A stretch of DNA of 14,065 bases from Myxococcales bacterium. GTDB lineage: Bacteria; Myxococcota; Polyangia; Fen-1088. The translations under genes were made by a program, and so were the position numbers. The stretch covers positions 1 to 14,065 of the forward strand of contig PMLH01000434.1 in the NCBI GenBank assembly GCA_003159055.1. Reading direction: 5' to 3'. The notes below the pieces were generated by a model. The model did not search any database. It saw nothing but the letters and a program-made list of their open reading frames with translations, and was not told the origin of the DNA. This document shows, piece by piece, positions 1 to 6,393 of this stretch; positions within the stretch are counted from its first letter, which is position 1, and every line of letters starts with the position of its first letter.

Positions 1-1
1 C

Positions 2-637
2 ACCGGTGACACCAAAGTCGTCGACCGCGGCAAGGGCGACGGCATGTTCATCAACACCGCCGGCATCGGCGTCATTGAGCATGACCTGATCATTGCGCCG
101 ACCTCGGTGAGGCCGGGCGACGCAGTCCTGCTCAGCGGAGACGTCGGCCGCCATGGCGTGGCCATCATGGCGGTGCGCGAAGGGCTGCAGTTCGAGACCA
201 CCATCGAAACCGACTGCGCGCCGCTTGCCCTGCCGGTGCTGGCGCTGCTCGCCGCCGGCATCGACGTGCACTGCCTGCGCGACCTCACCCGCGGCGGGCT
301 TGCCACCTCGCTGATTGAAATCGCCGAGTCCAGCCGGCTGCACGTCGAAATCAGCGAGCGCGCCGTCTCCGTCGAGGAGAACGTGTGCGGCGCGTGCGAG
401 ATTCTAGGCCTGGATCCGCTCTACCTTGCCAACGAAGGCCGTTTCGTCGCCTTCGTTCCCGCCGCGCAAGCCGACAAGGCGGTCGCCATTCTACGCGGCC
501 ATCCGGTTTCCGCGGGGACGGTGCGCATCGGATCGGTGTCGGATACCGAAGACAAGCTCGTGACCCTGGAAAGCCGCATCGGCACCCGGCGCATCCTCGA
601 CATGCACAGCGGCGAGCAATTGCCGCGGATCTGCTGA
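2..637 (+). CDS. hypE: Hydrogenase maturation protein HypE, C-terminal part (5' end outside window)
   Basis: HypE dehydrates the carbamoyl group placed on its C-terminal Cys by HypF to a thiocyanate, which supplies the CN ligand of the [NiFe]-hydrogenase iron centre, with HypC/HypD as partners in the cytoplasm. The frame is open from base 2 and about 211 residues are present of a usual ~340. Visible family marks are GDTKVV near the left edge (nucleotide-binding half of the AIRS/PurM fold), [14 protein letters not shown], and the terminal PRIC, whose last Cys is the modified residue. The first ATG in frame is at 44, but the GDTKVV sequence before it shows this is not the start. The gene converges on a leftward lipoprotein gene with 10 bases between stops. 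hypA and hypB lie nearby on the other strand, so the hyp genes are split into two opposed units. The identification is firm. Confidence 0.95.
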   Translation, partial: TGDTKVVDRGKGDGMFINTAGIGVIEHDLIIAPTSVRPGDAVLLSGDVGRHGVAIMAVREGLQFETTIETDCAPLALPVLALLAAGIDVHCLRDLTRGGLATSLIEIAESSRLHVEISERAVSVEENVCGACEILGLDPLYLANEGRFVAFVPAAQADKAVAILRGHPVSAGTVRIGSVSDTEDKLVTLESRIGTRRILDMHSGEQLPRIC

Positions 638-647
638 CCGCACGGCA

Positions 648-1214
648 CTACTGACTAACGGAGCTGCAGTTCTCCCCCGCGTCGCCCTCACAACCGTGTG
701 GCATCTCCGTCCCTGCGGTTCCGAGAAAGTCTCCGCACAGGCAGAGCTTCTTGCAGCAGAGCCGCCCTTTGACAAAGGGTATTCCGCAAACGAAACCGGT
801 CTTGCACCGTTGGTCCGATGCACTGAGAGGGTCGCCCAGTTGCCCGGCACAGTCACTGTCGACCTCGCAGGAGGCGCTACAGAACGCGCCGGTCGCCGCG
901 TAGGCCGAGCCCGGCAGGGCCACAGGCTTGAGACAGATTCGGCTGGGACACTCGAGTGCCTCAGCATTGAAGACACCCTGAGATGGTCCAGCATCGGTCA
1001 AGACGTCGCACGGCCCGCCAAGCGCCGCCGGCCCAGCGTCCGTACCATCCGCAACGGGCCGAGCATCGTCGCCGATTTGCGTGTTGCCGCCCGAGCCGCC
1101 GCTGGCAGAGGAACCGTCGTCGGGCGAATTCAGACCGCTACTGCCACAGCCGGACCAGACGCTGCCGGCAACGAAGGCCAACAAGGCGAGGCACCACGAT
1201 CCACCTATGTGCAT
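648..1214 (-). CDS. Putative Cys-rich lipoprotein (myxobacterial type)
   Basis: 188 residues. The N-terminus is a hydrophobic signal (about residues 8-20) followed by SGC at 21-23, a likely lipidation site, although Trp at -3 is not canonical for a lipobox. A Ser/Gly/Asp-rich linker (24-65) leads to a Cys-rich domain (69-183). That domain carries a CSASCEVDSDC segment, then RCKTGFVC, then a dense CC...CLC cluster at 153-160 followed by GDFLG. The Cys density and signal suggest an exported, disulfide-bonded, membrane-anchored protein. I recognise the general style from Myxococcota lipoproteins but no defined function. The gene starts 17 bases after the SDR stop, so it may be the last gene of the hypAB-SDR unit. 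It also has its own TAGAAT box six bases before the ATG and no close Shine-Dalgarno sequence. Confidence 0.75.
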   Translation of the reverse strand: MHIGGSWCLALLAFVAGSVWSGCGSSGLNSPDDGSSASGGSGGNTQIGDDARPVADGTDAGPAALGGPCDVLTDAGPSQGVFNAEALECPSRICLKPVALPGSAYAATGAFCSASCEVDSDCAGQLGDPLSASDQRCKTGFVCGIPFVKGRLCCKKLCLCGDFLGTAGTEMPHGCEGDAGENCSSVSQ

Positions 1215-1220
1215 CGTCGA

Positions 1221-1226
1221 ATTCTA
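1221..1226 (-). promoter_or_regulatory. Candidate -10 box (TAGAAT) of the Cys-rich lipoprotein gene
   Basis: On the minus strand GGGG is followed by TAGAAT, then six bases, then the ATG at 1214. A start site about six bases after the box would place the mRNA 5' end at the start codon. No convincing -35 is visible, and the box lies just past the SDR stop codon. Confidence 0.4.
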
Positions 1227-1231
1227 CCCCA

Positions 1232-2020
1232 CTATCCGCGCTTTTGGTTCAGCCAAGCCGCGATCCTGCGCACGACCGCGCGCGGGCCGAGCCGGATCGA
1301 CAGGGCGGTCAACTTGTTTGCCAGCCCTGGGATGGCGACCACCTTTCCCGCGAGCATGGCCTGGTAGCCATGCCGAGCAACCGAGGCGGCGCTGGCAGCG
1401 CCGGCACGAAACAGATTCGTCCGGTCGCTCTTTGCCACCGCGCCGAACTCGGTCGCCGTCGGGCCAGGGCACGATGCCGTGATCGTGACGCCCGTGCCGC
1501 GCAATTCGGCCGCCAGCGCCTCGCTGAAGCTGAGCACGAAGGCTTTCGTCGCATAATAGGTGGCCATGTACGGCCCGGGCGCGAAGCCGGCCAGCGAGGC
1601 GACATTCAAAATCCGCCCCGACTTGTGAGCAAGCATCTGTGGCAGCAGCCGATGCGTTAGCTCCATGAGCGCACGGATGTTGACGTCGACCATCTCGGTC
1701 TGACGAGCAAGGTCCGTTTCGGCGAATGGGCCGTAGCTGCCAAAGCCGGCGTTGTTGATCAGAAAATCGATCGAGAGCCCGGCCGCCTGCACTCTCTCGA
1801 CGATCCCCTGCGTCGCCCCGCGGGCGGAGAGATCTGCATCGATCACGATGGCCGTAATTCCATGAGCTGCTTCCAGCTCCTTGGCCAGCTCTTGTAGCCG
1901 GTCCTTTCGTCGCGCCACCAGGACGACGTCGTGACCGTCGCGCGCGGCAACCCTGGCTAGCTCACGCCCCAAGCCTGCAGAGGCGCCGGTAATAAGTGCA
2001 GTCAGTCCAGACTTGCCCAT
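1232..2020 (-). CDS. Short-chain dehydrogenase/reductase (classical SDR), coupled to hypB
   Basis: 262 residues, the usual size of a classical SDR, expected to be a cytoplasmic NAD(P)H-dependent oxidoreductase. The Rossmann cofactor motif TGASAGLG is at 11-18, followed by VARRKDRL at 35-42 (basic residues after strand 2 suggest NADPH), DADL at 61-64 and NNAG at 89-92. The catalytic residues are Ser142 and Tyr155-xxx-Lys159, then PGPTATEF at 185-192. It resembles the DltE/YqjQ-like SDR group (COG0300); the substrate cannot be read from sequence. I chose the ATG at 2020 because the fold starts directly after it and GGGAGA lies six bases upstream. Longer in-frame extensions would run back into hypB. 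The start is two bases beyond the hypB stop, which implies cotranscription and translational coupling. A link to hydrogenase biology is only contextual. Confidence 0.93.
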   Translation of the reverse strand: MGKSGLTALITGASAGLGRELARVAARDGHDVVLVARRKDRLQELAKELEAAHGITAIVIDADLSARGATQGIVERVQAAGLSIDFLINNAGFGSYGPFAETDLARQTEMVDVNIRALMELTHRLLPQMLAHKSGRILNVASLAGFAPGPYMATYYATKAFVLSFSEALAAELRGTGVTITASCPGPTATEFGAVAKSDRTNLFRAGAASAASVARHGYQAMLAGKVVAIPGLANKLTALSIRLGPRAVVRRIAAWLNQKRG

Positions 2021-2022
2021 GG

Positions 2023-2682
2023 CTACTCTCCCGCGGCCAGCTTCCGCTGCCGCTCGACCCAGGCCAGCCAGACGTCCAGACCGCGCACGTGCGTGCACGA
2101 GGTTTCCACGATCTCCATTCCAGGGTGCACCTGTCGCGCGTTGGCGATGGCGTCGGCCAGCTTGAACGGGACGTATGGCAGAAGGTCGACCTTGTTGATG
2201 ATGCAAAGCTCCGCGATGGCAAAAATCGCCGGGTACTTGAGGGGTTTGTCCTCGCCCTCGGTCACGCTGAGCAGAACCACCTTGGCGTGCTCGCCCAGGT
2301 CATAACTTGTGGGGCACACCAGGTTGCCCACGTTTTCGACGAAGAGAATGTCGATGTCGTCGAGATTCCAGTCGGCCAGGGCCTTGATAATCATGCTGGC
2401 ATCGAGGTGGCACGTGCTGCCGGTCGTGATTTGCTTGACCGGAAATCCGGCGCGCGCCAGCCGGCGAGCGTCGTTTTCGGTCTGCAGGTCGCCCGTCAGC
2501 ACGGCAACCTTGGCCGATTTCGGCAGCGCCTCCAAGGTCCGCTCGAGCAGTGCGGTCTTGCCCGACCCCGGCGAGCTGATCAGGTTCAGGCAAAAGACCT
2601 TGTGCCTGCGAAACCGCTCGCGCAGCCCAATCGCAAGCTTGTCGTTTTCGCTCAGAACTTTCTCTTCGACCTCTACGCGCAT
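2023..2682 (-). CDS. hypB: Hydrogenase nickel incorporation GTPase HypB
   Basis: 219-residue SIMIBI-class GTPase that, with HypA, loads nickel into the large subunit of [NiFe]-hydrogenases. Visible motifs are the P-loop SSPGSGKT (36-43), TGDLQTENDARR (63-74), the metal site CHLD with Cys91-His92, the family signature FVENVGNLVCP (114-124), and NKVD (163-166) for guanine binding. The N-terminus is short and lacks both the CxxCGC nickel motif of the E. coli protein and the His-rich stretch of some homologues, so only the G-domain metal site remains. I chose the ATG at 2682, which gives a family-typical N-terminus and has AGAGGA six bases upstream. It overlaps the hypA 3' end by ten bases, so the two genes are cotranscribed. 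Confidence 0.96.
   Translation of the reverse strand: MRVEVEEKVLSENDKLAIGLRERFRRHKVFCLNLISSPGSGKTALLERTLEALPKSAKVAVLTGDLQTENDARRLARAGFPVKQITTGSTCHLDASMIIKALADWNLDDIDILFVENVGNLVCPTSYDLGEHAKVVLLSVTEGEDKPLKYPAIFAIAELCIINKVDLLPYVPFKLADAIANARQVHPGMEIVETSCTHVRGLDVWLAWVERQRKLAAGE
2027..2032 (-). promoter_or_regulatory. Ribosome binding site of the SDR gene, inside hypB
   Basis: GGGAGA on the minus strand lies in the last hypB codons, six bases before the ATG at 2020. It fixes the SDR start and supports coupled translation with hypB. Confidence 0.65.
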
Positions 2683-3029
2683 GGGAAATCCTCTAGTTCG
2701 ATGAACATCACATCGAGCTCCTTGCCCGCGATGCACACGCTATCATCGCTGCCGCAGCTCGGGCAGGTGGTGATGAAGCTTTCAGGTTCGAACTCGACGG
2801 CGCAGACCTGGCAGCGCTGCCTGCGTTTGCAGAATTCGATGTCGAGGGCGGTCGCTTCCATCGGCGTGTCCCTGCAAAGCGCCTCGAAACCGAATCTCAG
2901 GGCGTCCGGCTCGACCCCGGAGATTTCGCCGATGCGCAAGGCAACCTTGAGCACGCGGGCGTTCCCGTTCTGCTCCGCCACCGCCTTCGCACGATCGACG
3001 ATCGACGATGCAATGGAAAGCTCATGCAT
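2673..3029 (-). CDS. hypA: Hydrogenase nickel metallochaperone HypA
   Basis: 118 residues, the normal HypA length. HypA binds nickel and passes it, together with the HypB GTPase, to the hydrogenase large subunit precursor. The N-terminal MHE carries the nickel-binding His2 essential in the family, so the ATG at 3029 must be the start. The structural zinc site is the CQVC pair (Cys73, Cys76) and the CPSC pair (Cys89, Cys92). SGVEPDALRFGFE at 38-50 is also typical. It is the first gene of the leftward hypA-hypB-SDR unit and is divergent from cutA across 94 bases. No clear Shine-Dalgarno sequence precedes it. Its stop lies ten bases inside hypB. Confidence 0.96.
   Translation of the reverse strand: MHELSIASSIVDRAKAVAEQNGNARVLKVALRIGEISGVEPDALRFGFEALCRDTPMEATALDIEFCKRRQRCQVCAVEFEPESFITTCPSCGSDDSVCIAGKELDVMFIELEDFPCA
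2689..2694 (-). promoter_or_regulatory. Ribosome binding site of hypB, inside hypA
   Basis: AGAGGA on the minus strand is six bases before the hypB ATG at 2682 and lies within the final codons of hypA. It selects the shorter hypB start over an in-frame start at 2736. Confidence 0.65.
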
Positions 3030-3111
3030 AGCGACGCCGCGCGTTTCTCAATTTCGACATTCGCGGAATCTTAGCCTGCCTTCCCGGTTCGACCAGTTTC
3101 GCCGCTTCCGG

Positions 3112-3117
3112 TAGATT
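3112..3117 (+). promoter_or_regulatory. Candidate -10 box (TAGATT) of cutA
   Basis: GGTAGATT is followed by six bases and then the ATG at 3124. No Shine-Dalgarno sequence is present. The same eight bases sit at the same distance from the start of the next gene. No good -35 was found. The layout suggests a leaderless message. Confidence 0.4.
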
Positions 3118-3123
3118 GGGCAG

Positions 3124-3477
3124 ATGGATTCCAGAAGTCAGCCATCGCCAGCTCCTGAGGATTTCGTCGTCGTGCTCATCACCGCGCCCAACCAAGACGT
3201 CGCCGCCGCGCTGGCCCAAGCCCTGGTCGCGGAAAAGCTCGTCGCATGCGTCAGCATCCTGCCCGGCGTGCGGTCCATCTACGCCTGGCAAGGCAAGATC
3301 TGCGACAACAGCGAGCTTCTCTGCGTGCTCAAGACCCGCCGGGCGCTGTTCGCATCGGTGCGCGACCGCGTGATCGCGTTGCACCCCTACGAGGTACCCG
3401 AGATCATCGCACTGCCTCTCGTCGAGGGAAACCCGCCATACCTGAATTGGCTGCAAAAGGAAACGCTTGCTACCTAA
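3124..3477 (+). CDS. cutA: CutA1-family divalent-cation tolerance protein
   Basis: 117 residues, close to the normal ~105-115 for CutA1, a very stable trimeric cytoplasmic protein of ferredoxin-like fold. The family is linked to divalent metal (copper) tolerance, but its molecular role is unsettled. Family blocks are all present: VVVLITAPNQ (15-24), KLVACVSILPGVRSIYAWQGKI (38-59), CVLKTRR (67-73), and HPYEVPEIIALPLVEGNPPYLNWL (87-110). The ATG at 3124 adds a short polar N-terminal extension before the fold; no alternative start fits better. It is divergent from hypA. The DUF2127 gene follows 39 bases downstream. Proximity to nickel-handling hyp genes may be coincidence. Confidence 0.95.
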   Translation: MDSRSQPSPAPEDFVVVLITAPNQDVAAALAQALVAEKLVACVSILPGVRSIYAWQGKICDNSELLCVLKTRRALFASVRDRVIALHPYEVPEIIALPLVEGNPPYLNWLQKETLAT

Positions 3478-3504
3478 GCTCGGGCCCGCGGCGCGAACCT
3501 CGGG

Positions 3505-3510
3505 TAGATT
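3505..3510 (+). promoter_or_regulatory. Candidate -10 box (TAGATT) of the DUF2127 gene
   Basis: GGGTAGATT is followed by six bases and the GTG at 3517. It is identical in sequence and spacing to the cutA box. No Shine-Dalgarno sequence precedes the GTG. This suggests a separate leaderless transcript rather than only read-through from cutA. Confidence 0.4.
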
Positions 3511-3516
3511 TCGGTA

Positions 3517-4038
3517 GTGACACCGCAGCACGAAGATCGAACGCGACGGCCCGCCGTCGGACTGCGCATCATCGCGGGATACGAAGCCGCCAAGGGCACC
3601 TTGGTTCTGGTGGCCGGCATGGGTCTCCTGGACCTGCTCCATCGCGACATTCAAGCGATGGGCGAGGAGTTGGTACGCCATTTTCACCTGAGCCCTTCGT
3701 CGCACTACCCCCGCATCTTTCTCGATCTGACTGCGAAGGTGACCGACGGCTGGCTGTGGGCGCTTGCGCTGGGCTCGCTCTTGTACGCCGGTCTCCGCTT
3801 CGCGGAGGCCTACGGACTTTGGCACCAAAGGCGCTGGGCGGAGTGGCTTGGGGCCACGAGCGGCGGCATCTACGTTCCAGTCGAGCTGGTGGAGCTGCTG
3901 CGAAAGACAACCTTTGTGCGGGCAACCTCGCTGGTCGTCAATCTGCTGGTCGTCGGCTACCTCCTGTGGGTGCTGCGGCGAAAGCCGACGCCTACCGCGT
4001 CGGCCCCGCCGCCTTCGCCCGATGGCGACTCGCCGTAA
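3517..4038 (+). CDS. DUF2127-type integral membrane protein
   Basis: 173 residues with four hydrophobic segments at about 26-41, 78-96, 112-128 and 135-153, and a Pro/Ser-rich hydrophilic tail (157-173). Features matching the DUF2127 family of predicted inner-membrane proteins are RIIAGYEAAKGTLVLV at the start, LLHRD at 40-44, and the block GLWHQRRWAEWLGA followed by GGIYVPVELVELL (100-128). The function of the family is not known to me. The start is a GTG at 3517, just before the first conserved helix, with a TAGATT box six bases upstream. It ends ten bases before the stop of the convergent Cys-repeat protein gene. Confidence 0.85.
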   Translation: MTPQHEDRTRRPAVGLRIIAGYEAAKGTLVLVAGMGLLDLLHRDIQAMGEELVRHFHLSPSSHYPRIFLDLTAKVTDGWLWALALGSLLYAGLRFAEAYGLWHQRRWAEWLGATSGGIYVPVELVELLRKTTFVRATSLVVNLLVVGYLLWVLRRKPTPTASAPPPSPDGDSP

Positions 4039-4048
4039 TCACCGGTCG

Positions 4049-5458
4049 CTACTTCGAGCGTTTGCCGGCCGACGGCCCACAGCCAGCCGGGTCGCGATAG
4101 GCGCCCGCCAACGTCGCGCCGTTGTCGAGCAGCACCCAGTCGTACTGCACCCAGTAGCCGTTGTTCTTGAATTCGGTCTTGATGACCAGTCGTTTGCCAG
4201 GCTTGCAAGCCAGGATGCTGATGTCCTCGGCGCCGTGCTCGAAGTCTGGGCCCATCTCGGCCACTTTACAGCCCTTCCAATCGATCACGAAATCGTGAGG
4301 GTTCTGGGTTTCACCCGTGTAGTTCACCATCAGATAGTGCTTGCCATTCACTTTCGGCGGGCCGGGCGGCGGCGCAGGCGGCGGGGTAAAGGCGCCCGGG
4401 TTGCAGGTGTACATCTGCCCTGGGCTGGAGCCACCCGTGCAGCCGCTGGCCGCAATGTTCTTGTACGTGCAACCATTGCTCCAACAGACGGCCGTCTGGC
4501 CGGCGAAGCCCGCATCGCACTTCGTTGGATCCGGCGTGGACCCGGTGGTGCCGCCGACATCGTGTCCCGAACAATCACCCACGCCCATCGGCTGCCACCC
4601 GCCAGAGGGCACGGCGCCACGCTGATGGCGGCCAGACGATGCAGTCGCAGGTGGAGGCGCGCTCGCAGCGCCCGCACACGTGTACATCTGCCCCGGACTC
4701 GCGCCACCCGTGCAGGCAGCGGTCGCGACGTTCTTGTACGTGCAGCCCGTGGTCCAACACACGGCCGTCTGGCCCACGAAGCTCGCGTTGCATTTCGATG
4801 GATCGGGGCTGGCGCCGCTGCTGCCAGACACGTCACGGCCGGGGCAATCCCCGATTCCGACCGCTTGCCAGGCAGGCCCGGTCGGCTGTAAGGCCGGCGG
4901 TGCGGCCGCAGCGCCCGCACACGTATACATCTGGCCTGGATTCGCACCGCCGGTGCAAGCTGTGGTGACGACGTTCTTGTACGTGCACCCCGTCGTCCAG
5001 CACACCGCCGTCTGTCCCGCGAAGCTCTGGTTGCACTTCGATGCATCGGGGGCTGGCCCCGTGGTTGCCGCCACGTCACGGCCTGGGCAATCGCCAAGCC
5101 CCACCGGCTGCCAGCCTCCACCTGCCGTCGGCTGCGGAGAGGTCGCCGTCGCCGCGCAAGTGTACATCTGACCGGGACTCGCCCCTCCCTTGCAGGACGC
5201 GGTCGGCACGTTCTTGTAGGTACAACCATTGGCCCAGCAGACGGCGGTTTGCCCCGCGAAATTGGCATCACATTTTGCCGCATCAGGCGTCGATCCGCGC
5301 GATCCGGAAAGGTCTCGCCCAGGACAATCCCCAACCCCTGCGGGCTGCCACACACCGGCGCCGGCCACTCCGGCCCACAACGATGCGGTCAAAACCGACG
5401 TGAAGAAGACACCCAATCGAACCGGAACTCGACGACAAAAAGGACTGGCCATGGTCAT
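4049..5458 (-). CDS. Secreted protein with four 65-residue six-Cys modules and a C-terminal domain
   Basis: 469 residues with a Sec signal peptide (basic RRVPVR, hydrophobic 15-31, likely cut after VAGA at 31-34). Four modules lie at 37-101, 116-180, 197-261 and 288-352, each exactly 65 residues from a Trp to a Cys. All have six Cys at module positions 9, 27, 38, 43, 53 and 65, and shared blocks GDCPGRD, GQTAVCW, GCTYKN and PGQMYTC. Linkers of 14, 26 and 16 residues separate them. A Pro-rich hinge (about 358-369) precedes a C-terminal domain (371-469) with three Cys and a YW/YDW core. I do not recognise the module or a function; an extracellular disulfide-stabilised binding protein is plausible. 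The ATG at 5458 is chosen because GGGAG lies six bases upstream and the signal peptide follows directly. The gene converges with the DUF2127 gene. Confidence 0.82.
   Translation of the reverse strand: MTMASPFCRRVPVRLGVFFTSVLTASLWAGVAGAGVWQPAGVGDCPGRDLSGSRGSTPDAAKCDANFAGQTAVCWANGCTYKNVPTASCKGGASPGQMYTCAATATSPQPTAGGGWQPVGLGDCPGRDVAATTGPAPDASKCNQSFAGQTAVCWTTGCTYKNVVTTACTGGANPGQMYTCAGAAAAPPALQPTGPAWQAVGIGDCPGRDVSGSSGASPDPSKCNASFVGQTAVCWTTGCTYKNVATAACTGGASPGQMYTCAGAASAPPPATASSGRHQRGAVPSGGWQPMGVGDCSGHDVGGTTGSTPDPTKCDAGFAGQTAVCWSNGCTYKNIAASGCTGGSSPGQMYTCNPGAFTPPPAPPPGPPKVNGKHYLMVNYTGETQNPHDFVIDWKGCKVAEMGPDFEHGAEDISILACKPGKRLVIKTEFKNNGYWVQYDWVLLDNGATLAGAYRDPAGCGPSAGKRSK
4403..5350 (-). repeat. Four tandem 195-bp coding repeats (six-Cys module)
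   Basis: Module cores are at 5156-5350, 4919-5113, 4676-4870 and 4403-4597, each 195 bases. Spacing between cores varies (42, 48 and 78 bases). The strongest nucleotide conservation is in the segments encoding TYKN and PGQMYTC. The pattern is intragenic duplication, not an intergenic array. Confidence 0.9.
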
Positions 5459-5464
5459 CACGGA

Positions 5465-5490
5465 CTCCCGAATGGTTTCGCGAGATAGTA
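5465..5490 (-). promoter_or_regulatory. Candidate -10 box and ribosome binding site of the Cys-module gene
   Basis: On the minus strand GGGG is followed by TACTAT (5485-5490), then 26 bases to the ATG. GGGAG (5465-5469) sits six bases before the ATG. No clear -35 at normal spacing. The rest of the 125-base gap (5459-5583) shows nothing else that I can support. Confidence 0.4.
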
Positions 5491-5583
5491 CCCCAAGCCG
5501 AGGCGCGACGGTCGGCAAAAGAGAGCCGACCATCACCGCCTTGAATCGGCCTGGCAAACGCGGCGGCGATAGGGCTGGTTAGA

Positions 5584-6090
5584 TTAGAACCGCGCTTGGA
5601 GCTGAGCCGTGAAGATGTCGTTGTCGATCTTCTTAGCGCCCTGCTCGGTCGGATGCTCGTAGACGAAAGTCGCCTTCAAGTTCGGCGAGACATAGAGCAG
5701 AAAGCCGCCGCCGCAGGTGATGACGCGATCGCTCAGCGCCGTCAAATAGGTGTCCGACTTGCCGTCCGCGCTGGTGCAAGCCTCGCTGTCGAGCGAGCCC
5801 TGCAAAAGCGGATCGCAGCTGTCCACGCGTACCACCGCCCCAAGCAGGGAGCCGAGGTTCTGCGCCGCAATCAGGCTCCATCCCAAGCCGATGCGGTCCT
5901 GGCACGCGTCCGCGGCGATGCCGTTGTACGCCTTGTTCTTGCCGTGGCTGTAGATGATCTCGCCGCGCAGAGAGAGATTGCCGAGGCTCGGGATGTCGAT
6001 GTTTCCCTGAACGTCGCCGCGCAAGCGCACCCGCCCGTACTTCCTCAGATTGAGCGGGTTGGTGTCAGGGTTGGTGTGATGGCGACGCTT
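5584..6090 (-). pseudogene. 5'-truncated outer-membrane beta-barrel protein (C-terminal part)
   Basis: The frame is open from a stop at 6091-6093 to the stop at 5584 and encodes about 168 residues. Strands alternate polar and hydrophobic residues in barrel fashion (LSLRGEIIYSHGK, GLGWSLIAAQNL, LLGAVVRVDS, GFLLYVSPNLKATFVYEH, FTAQLQARF). The protein ends in Phe, the typical C-terminal signature of outer-membrane barrels. There is no signal peptide: the only candidate starts (GTG at 6030) are internal to the barrel, and barrel-like sequence (NPDTNPLNLRKYGRVRLRG) continues upstream of that GTG to the edge of the open frame. This reads as the last third or half of a larger porin or transport barrel cut off near 6080. 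It could also be a contig-assembly artefact. The substrate is unknown. The downstream leftward neighbour is the Cys-module gene. Confidence 0.6.
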
Positions 6091-6133
6091 TCAATCATGT
6101 GCGAGGACCAAGACCTGGGTCACGGGACTCGCC

Positions 6134-6388
6134 TTGGGTCAGCTTGGTTTCGCCCTGCGCGTAACCCACGCCTTCTACCACAACGGCACGCTCCAAGGAA
6201 GCAAGCTGCTCGGCTATGTCGAGCTTGGATCCGAGATCGGTGGCTTCGTCGATGCCCCCGTGGCAACGTCGTCCGAGGACGAGATCGGACGCTTCGAAAT
6301 CCTGTTTGAACAATTGCGCCTGGTGTTCGTCAATTTGCTCGAAGAATACGACAAGGCGATCTCTTCGCCGGATCGCAAGGGTGGCTGA
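6134..6388 (+). CDS. Unidentified protein fragment, probably 5'-truncated
   Basis: The open frame runs from just after a stop at 6077-6079; the earliest plausible start is TTG at 6134, giving 84 residues. There is no convincing Shine-Dalgarno sequence and no -10 box. About 73% of codons end in G or C, which favours this strand over the 100-residue frame on the minus strand (6095-6397). The sequence has a Gly/Leu-rich segment (GSKLLGYVELGSEIGGF) and an acidic, Leu-rich helical tail (FEILFEQLRLVFVNLLEEYD). I do not recognise the family. Coding-like sequence seems to begin abruptly near 6110-6134, head to head with the truncated barrel gene, so this is probably the 3' end of a broken gene. It ends five bases before the convergent OmpA-like gene stop. 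Confidence 0.4.
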   Translation: MGQLGFALRVTHAFYHNGTLQGSKLLGYVELGSEIGGFVDAPVATSSEDEIGRFEILFEQLRLVFVNLLEEYDKAISSPDRKGG

Positions 6389-6393
6389 CCGAT

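Noticed and set aside
1996..3114. 372-codon plus-strand open frame
   Set aside because: It lies opposite hypA and hypB, both of which carry full family motifs.
3022..3828. 268-codon minus-strand frame
   Set aside because: Antisense to cutA and the DUF2127 gene, both well matched to known families.
4403..5350. Regularly spaced repeats resembling a CRISPR-like array
   Set aside because: The units are 195 bases and in frame, encode conserved Cys modules, and there are no short unique spacers.
4348..5355. 335-codon Arg/Ala-rich minus-strand frame
   Set aside because: It overlaps the Cys-module gene in another frame, repeats only because that gene repeats, and has no start signals.
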